From CAYXNZ01 sp964553705 (GTDB lineage Bacteria; Patescibacteriota; Patescibacteriia; Patescibacteriales; GWC2-42-12): 35,663 nucleotides of DNA. This document shows, piece after piece, positions 7,095 through 14,069 of the stretch; position 1 is the first letter of the stretch, and each line of letters begins with the position of its first letter. The stretch covers positions 1 to 35,663 of the forward strand of contig CAZKKV010000007.1 of the NCBI GenBank assembly GCA_964553705.1, in the 5' to 3' direction. The position numbers and the translations under genes were made by a program. Under the pieces are notes generated by a model, which saw only the letters and a program-made list of their open reading frames with translations, was not told the origin of the DNA and searched no databases.

Positions 7095-8966
7095 TTAATG
7101 TAGCATCATCATGCCACCCATACCACTCCTGTTGTTGTTGGATGTCTGGGTTTGCGTGCCAGAACCGTTATTTGTGGTTTGCGTTATTATTTCTTCGCCA
7201 TTTTCCAGTCCTTCTATAATTTCAATCATAGTGTCGCTACTTAATCCAACAGTAACAGTTTTTTTCTGCACTTGTCCGTCAATTAAAATTTCCACATAAC
7301 TGATTGTTCCATTTGTTTTGACTGCATTGATTGGCGCTAGCAATACGTTTATTTTGGATTCGATTATAATTTCAACGCTTACACTCATGCCTGACTTAAC
7401 TCTATCGTCTTGAACATCAAAAGCGATTTTTATGTCATAACTAACTACGCCCGAAGTAACCGCGCCTAATGTATCAATCTCTACAACTTCGCCAGTAATA
7501 GATAAATCTGAAATTGCGTCAAAAGTGAGATTAGCTTTTTGTCCAACTTCCGCTTGAGTAGCATCAATCTCATTGAGAGTTATTTCGGCGATTTTTTGAT
7601 TGGTAATTAGCGAGCCGACGGTTGTGCCTGAAGAAACTGTGTCTCCCAGACTTATATTAACTTCAGCCATAATACCATCAAACGGAGCGCGAATATAGCA
7701 GTTAGCCAAATCTTGCTGGGCGGTTACCAGTGAATTTTTCTTTTGCTGAATCGCTAATTGCTTATTTTTTATTTCAAGGTCAGTAGCGCCTTCTTTCAAA
7801 TCAGTTAAGTTTTCTTCTTTTTCTCTGATGTTTCGTTCAGCTTGCGCCAAATCAATTGGACTATCCACTTCAGCATCGATTATGTTTTTTTCAACGTCTT
7901 TTATAACTTCCTTATAATCCTTGATTGATCTTTGGGCAGACGACAAACTGGATAAATGACCATTAGCCAACGATGTATAAGAACTTAAATCAGACTGACA
8001 GTTAGTCACCTGGCTGTAAATTTCATAATTTTTTTCTGTACGATATGCAACCCAATAATCGAACATGTTTACTTCGCTTTTTATTGTATCGGATGTTTTT
8101 TTTATCGTTTCAATTGCTGTTGTCAAAAGCCATTCAATAGTTGCTTCGCTGGAATATCTATCTGTGTTTTTATAGCTACCAAAAGTTGAATCATAGTATT
8201 CTCTAGCGTCACTATAATAGTCGGCAGCTCTGTCAACAAATTCTTCAAATTCATCTCGTTGTTCATAATCATTTGAAGCAAAAGAACTCAATAGCGCTTG
8301 ATCGTTCGTGCTGTTGCCAAAAACAATTTCAGCTTCAGACAATGTGTCGCCATACAAAGCGTCATATAATCCTGTTATCACATCAGGTAAATCTAAAAAT
8401 ACATCAGATATAGTGCTGTAGGCATCTTCATAAGCTTCTGCTAAATTATCTTCTGCTTCTTCTTTGTCTTTTAAAAAATCTTGATATTCATTTTCTTGAC
8501 TGATTATCAATTTAGCTAAAGTGTCTTTCGAATCAGCCAAGCTATTTTCAGCTTGAAGCAAAGTATAGCTATCAACTGGTTCTAGTAATTCTTCCAAATC
8601 AAACTCGGCATTTTCTAAGGCATTCTTGGCTTCATTAACTGTGCTAGCTGCATCTCGGGCATCAACTTGAGCAATTAAATCTCCTTTTTTAACTTCTTGT
8701 CCGCTTTTTACATTTAAAAAGACAATATCACCTGAAACCTTCGGATTGATATCGACCTGATTACTAGCTGATACTTGCCCAGTACCAGTAATTGAATTAA
8801 TCAACATGCCATATTCAACCGGAGCTGTTGTATATTTGACGCTATCTTCGGTAGTTTTTGTTTTTTGATAACCCAAATAACCGCCAGTAATAATTATCAA
8901 AAAAATTACCAAAGAAATAATCTTGTGACCTAATATTAATGAAATTATTTTTTTCATAAAGTTCAT
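7095..8966 (-). CDS. MacA/HlyD-like membrane fusion (adaptor) protein with long helical insert
   Basis: 623 aa, much longer than usual MacA (~370). Cytoplasmic start, one TM at ~15-33, then the first half of the lipoyl domain at ~70-101 (NPKVSGDIVFLNVKSGQEVKKGDLI). A very long, acidic, mostly helical region occupies ~105-420, including a Tyr/Asp-rich section at ~160-340. The second lipoyl half follows at ~424-452 (APFDGIMAEVNISLGDTV), then beta-barrel and membrane-proximal domains. The C-terminus is Met/Gly-rich (GMGGMMMLH). Two in-frame ATGs, at 8966 and 8957, are possible starts; the stop of the preceding lipoprotein gene is only 2 bases upstream. No TolC homologue is in the window, consistent with a monoderm cell. 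Confidence 0.9.
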   Translation of the reverse strand: MNFMKKIISLILGHKIISLVIFLIIITGGYLGYQKTKTTEDSVKYTTAPVEYGMLINSITGTGQVSASNQVDINPKVSGDIVFLNVKSGQEVKKGDLIAQVDARDAASTVNEAKNALENAEFDLEELLEPVDSYTLLQAENSLADSKDTLAKLIISQENEYQDFLKDKEEAEDNLAEAYEDAYSTISDVFLDLPDVITGLYDALYGDTLSEAEIVFGNSTNDQALLSSFASNDYEQRDEFEEFVDRAADYYSDAREYYDSTFGSYKNTDRYSSEATIEWLLTTAIETIKKTSDTIKSEVNMFDYWVAYRTEKNYEIYSQVTNCQSDLSSYTSLANGHLSSLSSAQRSIKDYKEVIKDVEKNIIDAEVDSPIDLAQAERNIREKEENLTDLKEGATDLEIKNKQLAIQQKKNSLVTAQQDLANCYIRAPFDGIMAEVNISLGDTVSSGTTVGSLITNQKIAEITLNEIDATQAEVGQKANLTFDAISDLSITGEVVEIDTLGAVTSGVVSYDIKIAFDVQDDRVKSGMSVSVEIIIESKINVLLAPINAVKTNGTISYVEILIDGQVQKKTVTVGLSSDTMIEIIEGLENGEEIITQTTNNGSGTQTQTSNNNRSGMGGMMMLH

Positions 8967-8968
8967 TA

Positions 8969-9607
8969 TTATTTTAAAGATTTTAAAATTTTTGTCTCCT
9001 TTGAGTAAAATATCAATTTTGATCCTCCGCTATCAAGCTTTAACACAACATTTGTCTCATCTATCTTAATAATTTCTCCGATAAATCTTATGAGGCTTTC
9101 TTCTGCATTACTTGGCTGGCCTATCACACCCGTCTCTCTTTGTGTTCTTATTTTTTCCATCATTTTTACCCTATCTTCTTCTGACATATTTTGCATCTCT
9201 GTAAAATCTGGTCTTTGACCATTAAAGTTAACCTCTGGTTGAATGGATTGATTATCAACGGCCTGATCACCACTATTATTATTCATAAATGAACTTTCAA
9301 TTTCACTCATATTTTTAAAAGCAACTTCATCGTTACCGATCATAATTTGATTAGCGCTTATATTGCCATCGCTATTTTTTTTGCCCATTATCAAAACACG
9401 TTGACCAATATTTAAATCAATAAAAGTCAACTGTTCAAAATTTTCATTCTGCATTAACGCTTGATCATTCTCAATTTCCGCTGCCTGCTCTTGATTCCAC
9501 CTATTGTTTTGCTGGTCATTTTGAACTTGATTATCTCCGCTTGAGCAACCAGAAAAAACCATGGCAATTACTAACAAAGCGAAAAAGACAAAATGTTGTT
9601 TTTTCAT
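8969..9607 (-). CDS. lipoprotein of the MacAB-like operon
   Basis: About 212 aa from the ATG at 9607. I prefer this start because it gives a textbook lipoprotein signal (MKKQHFVFFALLVIAMVFSGC, cut before the Cys); an in-frame TTG at 9640 would add 11 unconvincing residues. The mature part starts with an Asn/Gln-rich linker. A first beta section (LNIGQRVLIMGKK, then ISANQIMIG) and a C-terminal one (RFIGEIIKIDETNVVLKLD) resemble the small-beta-barrel (DUF5666-like) pattern also seen in three other proteins here. It is directly upstream of the adaptor gene (2-base spacing), so it probably serves the same transporter at the outer face of the membrane. Function unknown. Confidence 0.8.
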   Translation of the reverse strand: MKKQHFVFFALLVIAMVFSGCSSGDNQVQNDQQNNRWNQEQAAEIENDQALMQNENFEQLTFIDLNIGQRVLIMGKKNSDGNISANQIMIGNDEVAFKNMSEIESSFMNNNSGDQAVDNQSIQPEVNFNGQRPDFTEMQNMSEEDRVKMMEKIRTQRETGVIGQPSNAEESLIRFIGEIIKIDETNVVLKLDSGGSKLIFYSKETKILKSLK

Positions 9608-9695
9608 ACACGTACGAATAAATTTTAACAGTTTAAACAAAAATTGATTTTAAGAAGTGTCCGTCTGATTACTTAATCAATTATATAATGCCAAT

Positions 9696-9750
9696 AAAAT
9701 TTAAGACCTCATTCTGTTATATGCTAACAAAATGAAGCGCCTTAAATTTT
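9696..9750 (-). terminator. long imperfect hairpin, probable terminator of the 9779-10534 gene
   Basis: AAAATTTAAG (9696-9705) pairs perfectly with CTTAAATTTT (9741-9750). Inside, CCTCATT pairs with AATGAAG (one G-T) and TGTTA with TAACA, for about 22 base pairs in total. It lies 28 bases after the stop of the upstream secreted-protein gene. The run after it on the minus strand is ATTGG, so termination would rely on the A/T-rich lower stem. Confidence 0.5.
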
Positions 9751-9778
9751 CTCTAGGTAATTTTTTACTAGTCGTTAC

Positions 9779-10534
9779 TTAAAAACCCATGAAACCGCTC
9801 TTCATCGGACCAAATTTGCCACCTGGTCGACTACCGTGTAAAAATCCTTTGTTTGGCTGTCCACTGACAATCTTTTTAGCGACAACTGATGTGTCATCGA
9901 CTTCGCCTCGCACCATAATTATGTCTCCAATCTGAATATCAGAAACAGAAATGGTAGTTTTGGACGGTTTGCCGTCAGAATCCTGAGATATTTTTTCTAC
10001 TGTAGCATTGCTAGCATCAATAGCATATGTAATATCAGTCGCTTCTTCGCCAAACCCTTGCTTACTGGACAGAGTGATAGTTGTCCCGCTAATATCTGAC
10101 ACTTCTCCGGCTATTCCTGTTTTGTGCTGATTCTGAAAACCTCCCTCGCCAATCTCTCTATTCTGCATTGCTTCCAGCCTAGCATCAGCCTGTTCTTGAG
10201 TAATTGTACCATTCTCAACTAAATTTTGCAGTTCTTGTTCAAGTCTTGCTTGGCACTCAGCCTGTCTCTTTTCTTGTAAATCTTCCTGACTAAAACCCAA
10301 TTCTTCAGCAATTTCCATTATATTTTTACCTTGAGCCCAATATTCTTTCAACTGATCAATACTAATGCCAAGTAAATCAGCCTGCTGTTCAAACATCTGA
10401 CTTTGCCTTTCGACCACTTTTTCTGGATCTATGTCGCCTTCTCGGTCAAGCCAACCACGAGCGGAAACTGAGCTGACTCCGATTGCCAAAACAACTAACG
10501 CCAATAACGAAAACCATAAAATCTTTTTATCCAT
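9779..10534 (-). CDS. secreted protein with helical repeat and DUF5666-like beta domain
   Basis: 251 aa. Signal peptide MDKKILWFSLLALVVLAIGVSSVSA, cut near residue 25. Residues ~35-130 are helical and acidic: LGISIDQLKEYWAQGKNIMEIAEELGFS, then a segment with NGTITQEQADARLEAM, the pattern seen in DUF2680-type secreted proteins. Residues ~141-222 form a beta domain (TGIAGEVSDISGTTITL ... IQIGDIIMVRGEVDD ... VVAKKIV) of the DUF5666 type. The tail is Gly/Met/Phe-rich (KFGPMKSGFMGF). It is monocistronic: promoter at 10590-10619 and terminator hairpin at 9696-9750. The neighbouring ECF sigma pair suggests envelope stress or metal handling; that is inference. Confidence 0.8.
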   Translation of the reverse strand: MDKKILWFSLLALVVLAIGVSSVSARGWLDREGDIDPEKVVERQSQMFEQQADLLGISIDQLKEYWAQGKNIMEIAEELGFSQEDLQEKRQAECQARLEQELQNLVENGTITQEQADARLEAMQNREIGEGGFQNQHKTGIAGEVSDISGTTITLSSKQGFGEEATDITYAIDASNATVEKISQDSDGKPSKTTISVSDIQIGDIIMVRGEVDDTSVVAKKIVSGQPNKGFLHGSRPGGKFGPMKSGFMGF

Positions 10535-10589
10535 ATGTTTTTTACCTTAATTACTTAATTAATTTTTGATTAAATTGGCCAATACTTGT

Positions 10590-10619
10590 TCTATATTATT
10601 ACTACAATTTTAATGTCAA
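10590..10619 (-). promoter_or_regulatory. sigma-70 promoter of the secreted-protein gene
   Basis: Minus strand: consensus -35 TTGACA (10614-10619), 18-base spacer, -10 TATAGA (10590-10595). The start near 10583 leaves a leader of about 50 bases before the ATG at 10534. The site looks like a housekeeping promoter rather than an ECF type (no GGAAC-like -35). Confidence 0.65.
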
Positions 10620-10642
10620 ATTTATTTCATTTTAATTTATTC

Positions 10643-10693
10643 AAAAAAAAGACTAAATAAAGAAACTACCATGCGATTCTTTCACTTAGTCTT
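10643..10693 (-). terminator. strong intrinsic terminator of the ECF sigma/anti-sigma operon
   Basis: On the minus strand a 17-base arm (10677-10693) pairs along its whole length with 10649-10665 (two G-T pairs), with an 11-base loop, followed by eight T's (10643-10650, the last two inside the stem). It starts 31 bases after the stop of the anti-sigma-like gene. Confidence 0.9.
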
Positions 10694-10723
10694 ACTGCGA
10701 CAAAGTATCACTTTAAATTTTTT

Positions 10724-11647
10724 TTAATTACCCTCAACAATACACTGACCAAAACATTCTCTTGAATGAATTCTGTCATCAAAACATTGTTTTAAACATT
10801 CATTTGTTGGCTCGTCAAAATTCAATAAATGCGGAGGGAAAAGTAATGGCGTATTAGTTGAATGTTCGCCGAAAAAAGGATCAAATTGACGATGAATGCC
10901 ACGCTTAATCATCGGAGGGAATTGATCTTCGTTTGCAATCTTTATTTCATCGGCTACAAAAATACCGTCTACTCTTTTACCTATGGCAATAATAAACTGC
11001 CCTATTTCAAACTGATCCTGACAATCTGTAGTTTGAAGAACATCTTGACAATGAACTTCAAGCAAACTTATTTTTTCAAAACCACGAGGAGTTTCCACAA
11101 TTAAATAATCACTATCTGTTTCATATACTCTGCCAGCCATACCTCTGTCGTGAGATTTGATGCCTCCGTCAATAAATGGCTTAAAAAATATTCCCGGCAT
11201 GTGATTACCAAAAGCTTGTTCCTCTATATATTCTGAAACATCTGTATAGGCAATTATACTGCCGAAAATCAAAACAAAAACAATCAAGCCAATGGCAAAA
11301 TACCCAAAAGGTTTTTTATATGACCCCTCAATTTTAGTTATTAAATATCCCGCCACCAATAAAAATAATGTAAAAGTGATAATCAATAAATACGGAAATG
11401 ATTCTAAAAAGGCCAATAATCCATCCTTGCCAAAACTTAAATATTTCAAACTATCTGTAGCTTTCATATAAAACAAGCCCAGACTAAAAAACAAAACAGA
11501 TAAAACGATAGATAAGAGAAGGGCGCTATTTAAACCTACTTTTTTGGCTAAAAATACATATTTTGAACGCAACTTAATTCGACCTGATTTAACCTCCGAC
11601 ATTATTTTATTTTCTAATTTTTTTGGATTGTAATTATTATTCGTCAT
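10724..11647 (-). CDS. predicted membrane anti-sigma factor with extracytoplasmic beta domain and twin CX3C motif
   Basis: 307 aa. The cytoplasmic N-terminus (1-37) is basic and helical, a possible sigma-binding segment. Three TMs follow at ~38-62, 83-105 and 115-136. The extracytoplasmic part contains HDRGMAGRVYETDSDYLIVET ... FEIGQFIIAIGKRVDGIFVADEIKI (~166-238), a DUF5666-like small beta domain. It ends in a Cys-rich helix pair with C284-x3-C288-x9-C298-x3-C302; C200 and C209 add another pair. Its ATG is one base after the TGA of the ECF sigma gene (TGATATG), the tight coupling expected of sigma/anti-sigma pairs. No classical zinc anti-sigma (HxxxCxxC) motif is seen, so the assignment rests on context and topology. 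It could sense redox state or metals through the cysteines (inference). Confidence 0.7.
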   Translation of the reverse strand: MTNNNYNPKKLENKIMSEVKSGRIKLRSKYVFLAKKVGLNSALLLSIVLSVLFFSLGLFYMKATDSLKYLSFGKDGLLAFLESFPYLLIITFTLFLLVAGYLITKIEGSYKKPFGYFAIGLIVFVLIFGSIIAYTDVSEYIEEQAFGNHMPGIFFKPFIDGGIKSHDRGMAGRVYETDSDYLIVETPRGFEKISLLEVHCQDVLQTTDCQDQFEIGQFIIAIGKRVDGIFVADEIKIANEDQFPPMIKRGIHRQFDPFFGEHSTNTPLLFPPHLLNFDEPTNECLKQCFDDRIHSRECFGQCIVEGN

Positions 11648-11648
11648 A

Positions 11649-12200
11649 TCATTCTTGATTGATTAAATTTTCTTTAAATATTTTCTTACCTCTTGAAATT
11701 AAAGTGCCAACCGTACTTTTAGGAATTCTTAAGATATCACTTATTTCTTCGTAGGTTTTTTGTTCAAAATAAAACAAAATTAAAGGTTCACGATATTTTA
11801 ATTTAATATTACTTAAACATTTTTCCACTTTTTTCTTTAACAAAATTTTATCAATCCGTTCTGGCAAATTAATTTTTTCATCAATTATTCGATACTCTAC
11901 TTCTTCTAATGTAAGCTGTCCTTTGAAATTCTTCTTCAAATGATTAATAGCTTCATTATGCGCTATTTTATATATCCAAGAAGAAAACTTTTTTTGTATA
12001 TCAAAACCGTATAAATTCTTATACGTTTTAATAAAAACCGTCTGGAGAACATCTTCAATTTCATCCGAGTCGTATATAAATTTTCTGAGATAATGCGACA
12101 ACTTGACTTGATAACGTTTGATAATTTCGCTATACAATTCCCTGTCTTTTTCTCTAATTATTTCAACAAGTTGCTCATCAGTTAGTTGAGTGGGGTTCAT
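11649..12200 (-). CDS. ECF-type RNA polymerase sigma factor
   Basis: 183 aa alternative sigma factor with only regions 2 and 4. Region 2 (~23-90): YLRKFIYDSDEIEDVLQTVF and FSSWIYKIAHNEAINHLKK. Region 4 (~122-176): YREPLILFYFEQKTYEEISD and the helix-turn-helix IPKSTVGTLISRGKKIFKE. Short linker, no C-terminal extension. It is the first gene of a two-gene operon with a membrane partner and ends at a strong terminator. Its target promoters cannot be deduced: neither neighbouring unit shows an obvious GGAAC-type -35. Confidence 0.93.
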   Translation of the reverse strand: MNPTQLTDEQLVEIIREKDRELYSEIIKRYQVKLSHYLRKFIYDSDEIEDVLQTVFIKTYKNLYGFDIQKKFSSWIYKIAHNEAINHLKKNFKGQLTLEEVEYRIIDEKINLPERIDKILLKKKVEKCLSNIKLKYREPLILFYFEQKTYEEISDILRIPKSTVGTLISRGKKIFKENLINQE

Positions 12201-12246
12201 AATTATTTATTTTACCCCCTATTTTAATACAATTTAAATAGAGTTT

Positions 12247-12585
12247 TTATTTCAAAATGTATAATTTGGCGGAGGGTGAGGTATCCTGCGCCCTTGGCTT
12301 CGGACTACCTTTTATACCAGCTTCAAAATCCTTTGCTAAAGCAACGGAAACTAATCTTTTGTAGGCAAAGGCTTTCCCAGAACCATGTTTTAAATAAAGT
12401 TCAAAATTTCTCGCTTGTTTTTCTGTTTGAAAAACGCCGTACCAAACTAATTTCCAAGGCAAATGTGGTTTAGTTGACACCACTTGACCAGAATTATGTA
12501 AATCTAGTCTGTTCTTTAAATTATTGGTCGAGCCAAAATAAAAAATGTGAGATTTTGAACTTAATAAAATATAAGTATAGTGCAT
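12247..12585 (-). CDS. GIY-YIG nuclease superfamily protein
   Basis: About 112 aa from the ATG at 12585. The frame stays open upstream to 12708, but that part is a translation of tRNA-Ser and is rejected. Core motifs: MHYTYILLSSKSHIFYFGST (the GIY and YIG strands, degenerate as TYI and FYFG), then NNLKNRLDLHNSG and the typical tail PWKLVWYGVFQTEKQARNFE with YLKHGSGKAFAYKRL. This is the small single-domain (UPF0213/YhbQ-like) type. The last ~25 residues after KRLV are not conserved-looking and may come from a repeat-derived extension. Whether it cuts DNA is unknown. It lies 29 bases downstream of the tRNA-Ser gene. Confidence 0.85.
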   Translation of the reverse strand: MHYTYILLSSKSHIFYFGSTNNLKNRLDLHNSGQVVSTKPHLPWKLVWYGVFQTEKQARNFELYLKHGSGKAFAYKRLVSVALAKDFEAGIKGSPKPRAQDTSPSAKLYILK

Positions 12586-12614
12586 GCAATTCCGTAGCTT
12601 TAGCGAAGGATTGC
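12586..12614. repeat. palindrome between tRNA-Ser and the GIY-YIG gene
   Basis: GCAATTCC ... GGATTGC with an inner GCT/AGC pair forms a hairpin (one bulged T). Its core reads TTCGCTAAAGCTACGG on the minus strand, which resembles palindromic repeats that I recall from other CPR genomes. It may also act as the 3' processing or termination hairpin of the tRNA. Confidence 0.45.
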
Positions 12615-12697
12615 GGAGAGTGAGGGATTCGAACCCTCGTGGGCTTTCACCCGCCTGCTTTCCAAGCAAGTGCCATAGGCCTCTAGGCGAACTCTCC
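12614..12697 (-). tRNA. tRNA-Ser (GGA)
   Basis: Acceptor GGAGAGT (5' end at 12697) pairs with ACTCTCC (12615-12621). Anticodon arm CTTGC-TTGGAAA-GCAGG gives anticodon GGA. A long variable arm (class II, with CGGGTGAAAGCCCACG) is present, and the T-loop is GGTTCGAATCC. Discriminator base G at 12614, as expected for serine. CCA is not encoded (the next bases are CAA). Confidence 0.95.
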
Positions 12698-12711
12698 AAT
12701 ATTTTCATCTC

Positions 12712-13296
12712 TTATAAATCAAAACTATCAACTCCCATCTTTTTAAGTCCCAGATGTACTTTTGTTAAAGGCAAACCGATAATTGAATAAAAATCTCCTT
12801 CAATTGACTTAATTAATCCAGCAGCCTTGCCCATTAACCCGTAAGCCCCAGCCATATCTAAACATTCTTTATTTTTTAAATATTTTTTTATCTCATTATC
12901 TGATAATTTTCTAAATGCCACTTTGGCTTCTTCGTGAGTAATTATTTTTTTACCAGTTTTTGTATCAATTAAAGCCAAGCCAGAAATAGCTAAATGTGAT
13001 TTCCCAGACAATAATTTTATAATCCTTAAAGCATCTTTTTTGTCTTTCGGTTTACCAATAAATTTATTTTTATAAACAACAAAAGTATCTGCTCCAACGA
13101 TTATTGCATTAGAATAATATTTTGCTACGTCTTCTGCTTTTTTAAAAGCTAAAAATTCAGCTAACTTACGGGGGTCTTTACGCGCTTGCATATCCTCCTT
13201 GTATTGACTTTCTCTGACGTCAAACTTTAAGCCTATTAACCCCAATAAAAATTTCCGTCGCGGTGATTTTGACGCTAAAACTATTTTCTTTTTCAT
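12712..13296 (-). CDS. maf: Maf-like nucleoside triphosphate pyrophosphatase
   Basis: 194 aa house-cleaning enzyme that hydrolyses non-canonical or modified NTPs (Maf family knowledge). The N-terminal substrate loop LASKSPRRKFLLGLIG is diagnostic. The metal/phosphate region GADTFVVYKNKFIGKP, the VAFRKLSDNEIKKYL strand-helix and the C-terminal DMAGAYGLMGKAAGL ... EGDFYSIIGLPL complete the fold. It lies between the DsbA-like gene (5-base gap) and tRNA-Ser (14 bases), and may be cotranscribed with both. Confidence 0.95.
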   Translation of the reverse strand: MKKKIVLASKSPRRKFLLGLIGLKFDVRESQYKEDMQARKDPRKLAEFLAFKKAEDVAKYYSNAIIVGADTFVVYKNKFIGKPKDKKDALRIIKLLSGKSHLAISGLALIDTKTGKKIITHEEAKVAFRKLSDNEIKKYLKNKECLDMAGAYGLMGKAAGLIKSIEGDFYSIIGLPLTKVHLGLKKMGVDSFDL

Positions 13297-13332
13297 AATT
13301 CTTAATTCGTAATTCCTAATTCATAATTGATT
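13297..13332. repeat. AATTCGTAATTC repeat overlapping the 3' end of the DsbA-like gene
   Basis: AATTCTTAATTCGTAATTCCTAATTC units fill the spacer to maf and run into the preceding gene, so that the last residues of that protein (NYELGITN) are repeat-encoded. Same family as 183-208 and 24845-24904. Confidence 0.65.
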
Positions 13333-14048
13333 AAACTTTTCATGCCTTGATACTGTCCACCGTCCCGACCGACATAATCTTCAAATGGCACTGCGCCTGG
13401 TAGCAATCGATTATTTAAAAATATTGTCGGTGTACCATTAGCGCCAGCTGTTTTACCTTCAACCATTTGCGCCATTATCTTGTCTTTATATTTTTCCTGC
13501 TCAAAACATTGACTAAATTCAACTAAATCTAATTCTAAATTCGCTGCATCGCTTTTTATCTGTTCACTATTTATTTTTTTACTCCGATTATCTTCAAATA
13601 ATTTATCATACATTTGCCAAAATTTCCCTTGTTGAGCGGCACACTCAGAAGCAATAGCCATCGGGATAGCCATAGCATGATAGGATAATGGATTATGTCT
13701 ATAAGCAATAACCACTTGATTACCAAACTCCTGTTTTATTTGATTGGTTATATCATAAAACTTCAAACAAAAAGGACATTCAAAATCATCATAAATAATA
13801 ATTTTTACTGGCGCTTCTATTTCACCCCAAATATGGTCAATTTCAGAAATCGGTTCAACCTGCTTAAAACTTGCACTATTATTTGCTATAGCATTTAATG
13901 TATTTTCTTTTTTAAACGCATCAACTTCCTCACTGTTATTATCGTTATTTTTATAATTATTCTTTAGAACAATAAAAGAAAAAAATAAAAATAAAACGAT
14001 TACTATAGTTAGCCCGATTTTATAATAATTTTTTTTATCTTTCAACAT
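13302..14048 (-). CDS. membrane-anchored DsbA-like thiol oxidoreductase
   Basis: 248 aa. One TM at ~10-28 anchors an extracytoplasmic thioredoxin-fold domain (Thioredoxin_4/DsbA type). The active site is C91-P-F-C94 in IIIYDDFECPFCLKFY. HNPLSYHAMAIPMAIASECA is the inserted helical domain, and GANGTPTIFLNNRLLPGA holds the cis-Pro loop and last strand. It probably forms or reshuffles disulfides in exported proteins. The window encodes several exported Cys-rich products that could be clients: pilins, the twin tail proteins and the anti-sigma-like protein. The final residues derive from a repeat. Confidence 0.92.
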   Translation of the reverse strand: MLKDKKNYYKIGLTIVIVLFLFFSFIVLKNNYKNNDNNSEEVDAFKKENTLNAIANNSASFKQVEPISEIDHIWGEIEAPVKIIIYDDFECPFCLKFYDITNQIKQEFGNQVVIAYRHNPLSYHAMAIPMAIASECAAQQGKFWQMYDKLFEDNRSKKINSEQIKSDAANLELDLVEFSQCFEQEKYKDKIMAQMVEGKTAGANGTPTIFLNNRLLPGAVPFEDYVGRDGGQYQGMKSLINYELGITN

Positions 14049-14069
14049 AAATATAATTTAATTATCTAG

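Noticed and set aside
9608..9640. TTG start that adds 11 residues to the lipoprotein
   Set aside because: The ATG at 9607 gives a clean lipoprotein signal peptide; the extension spoils it.
12586..12708. N-terminal extension of the GIY-YIG frame
   Set aside because: Residues 1-41 are a translation of tRNA-Ser and its flanking palindrome; the domain starts at the ATG at 12585.
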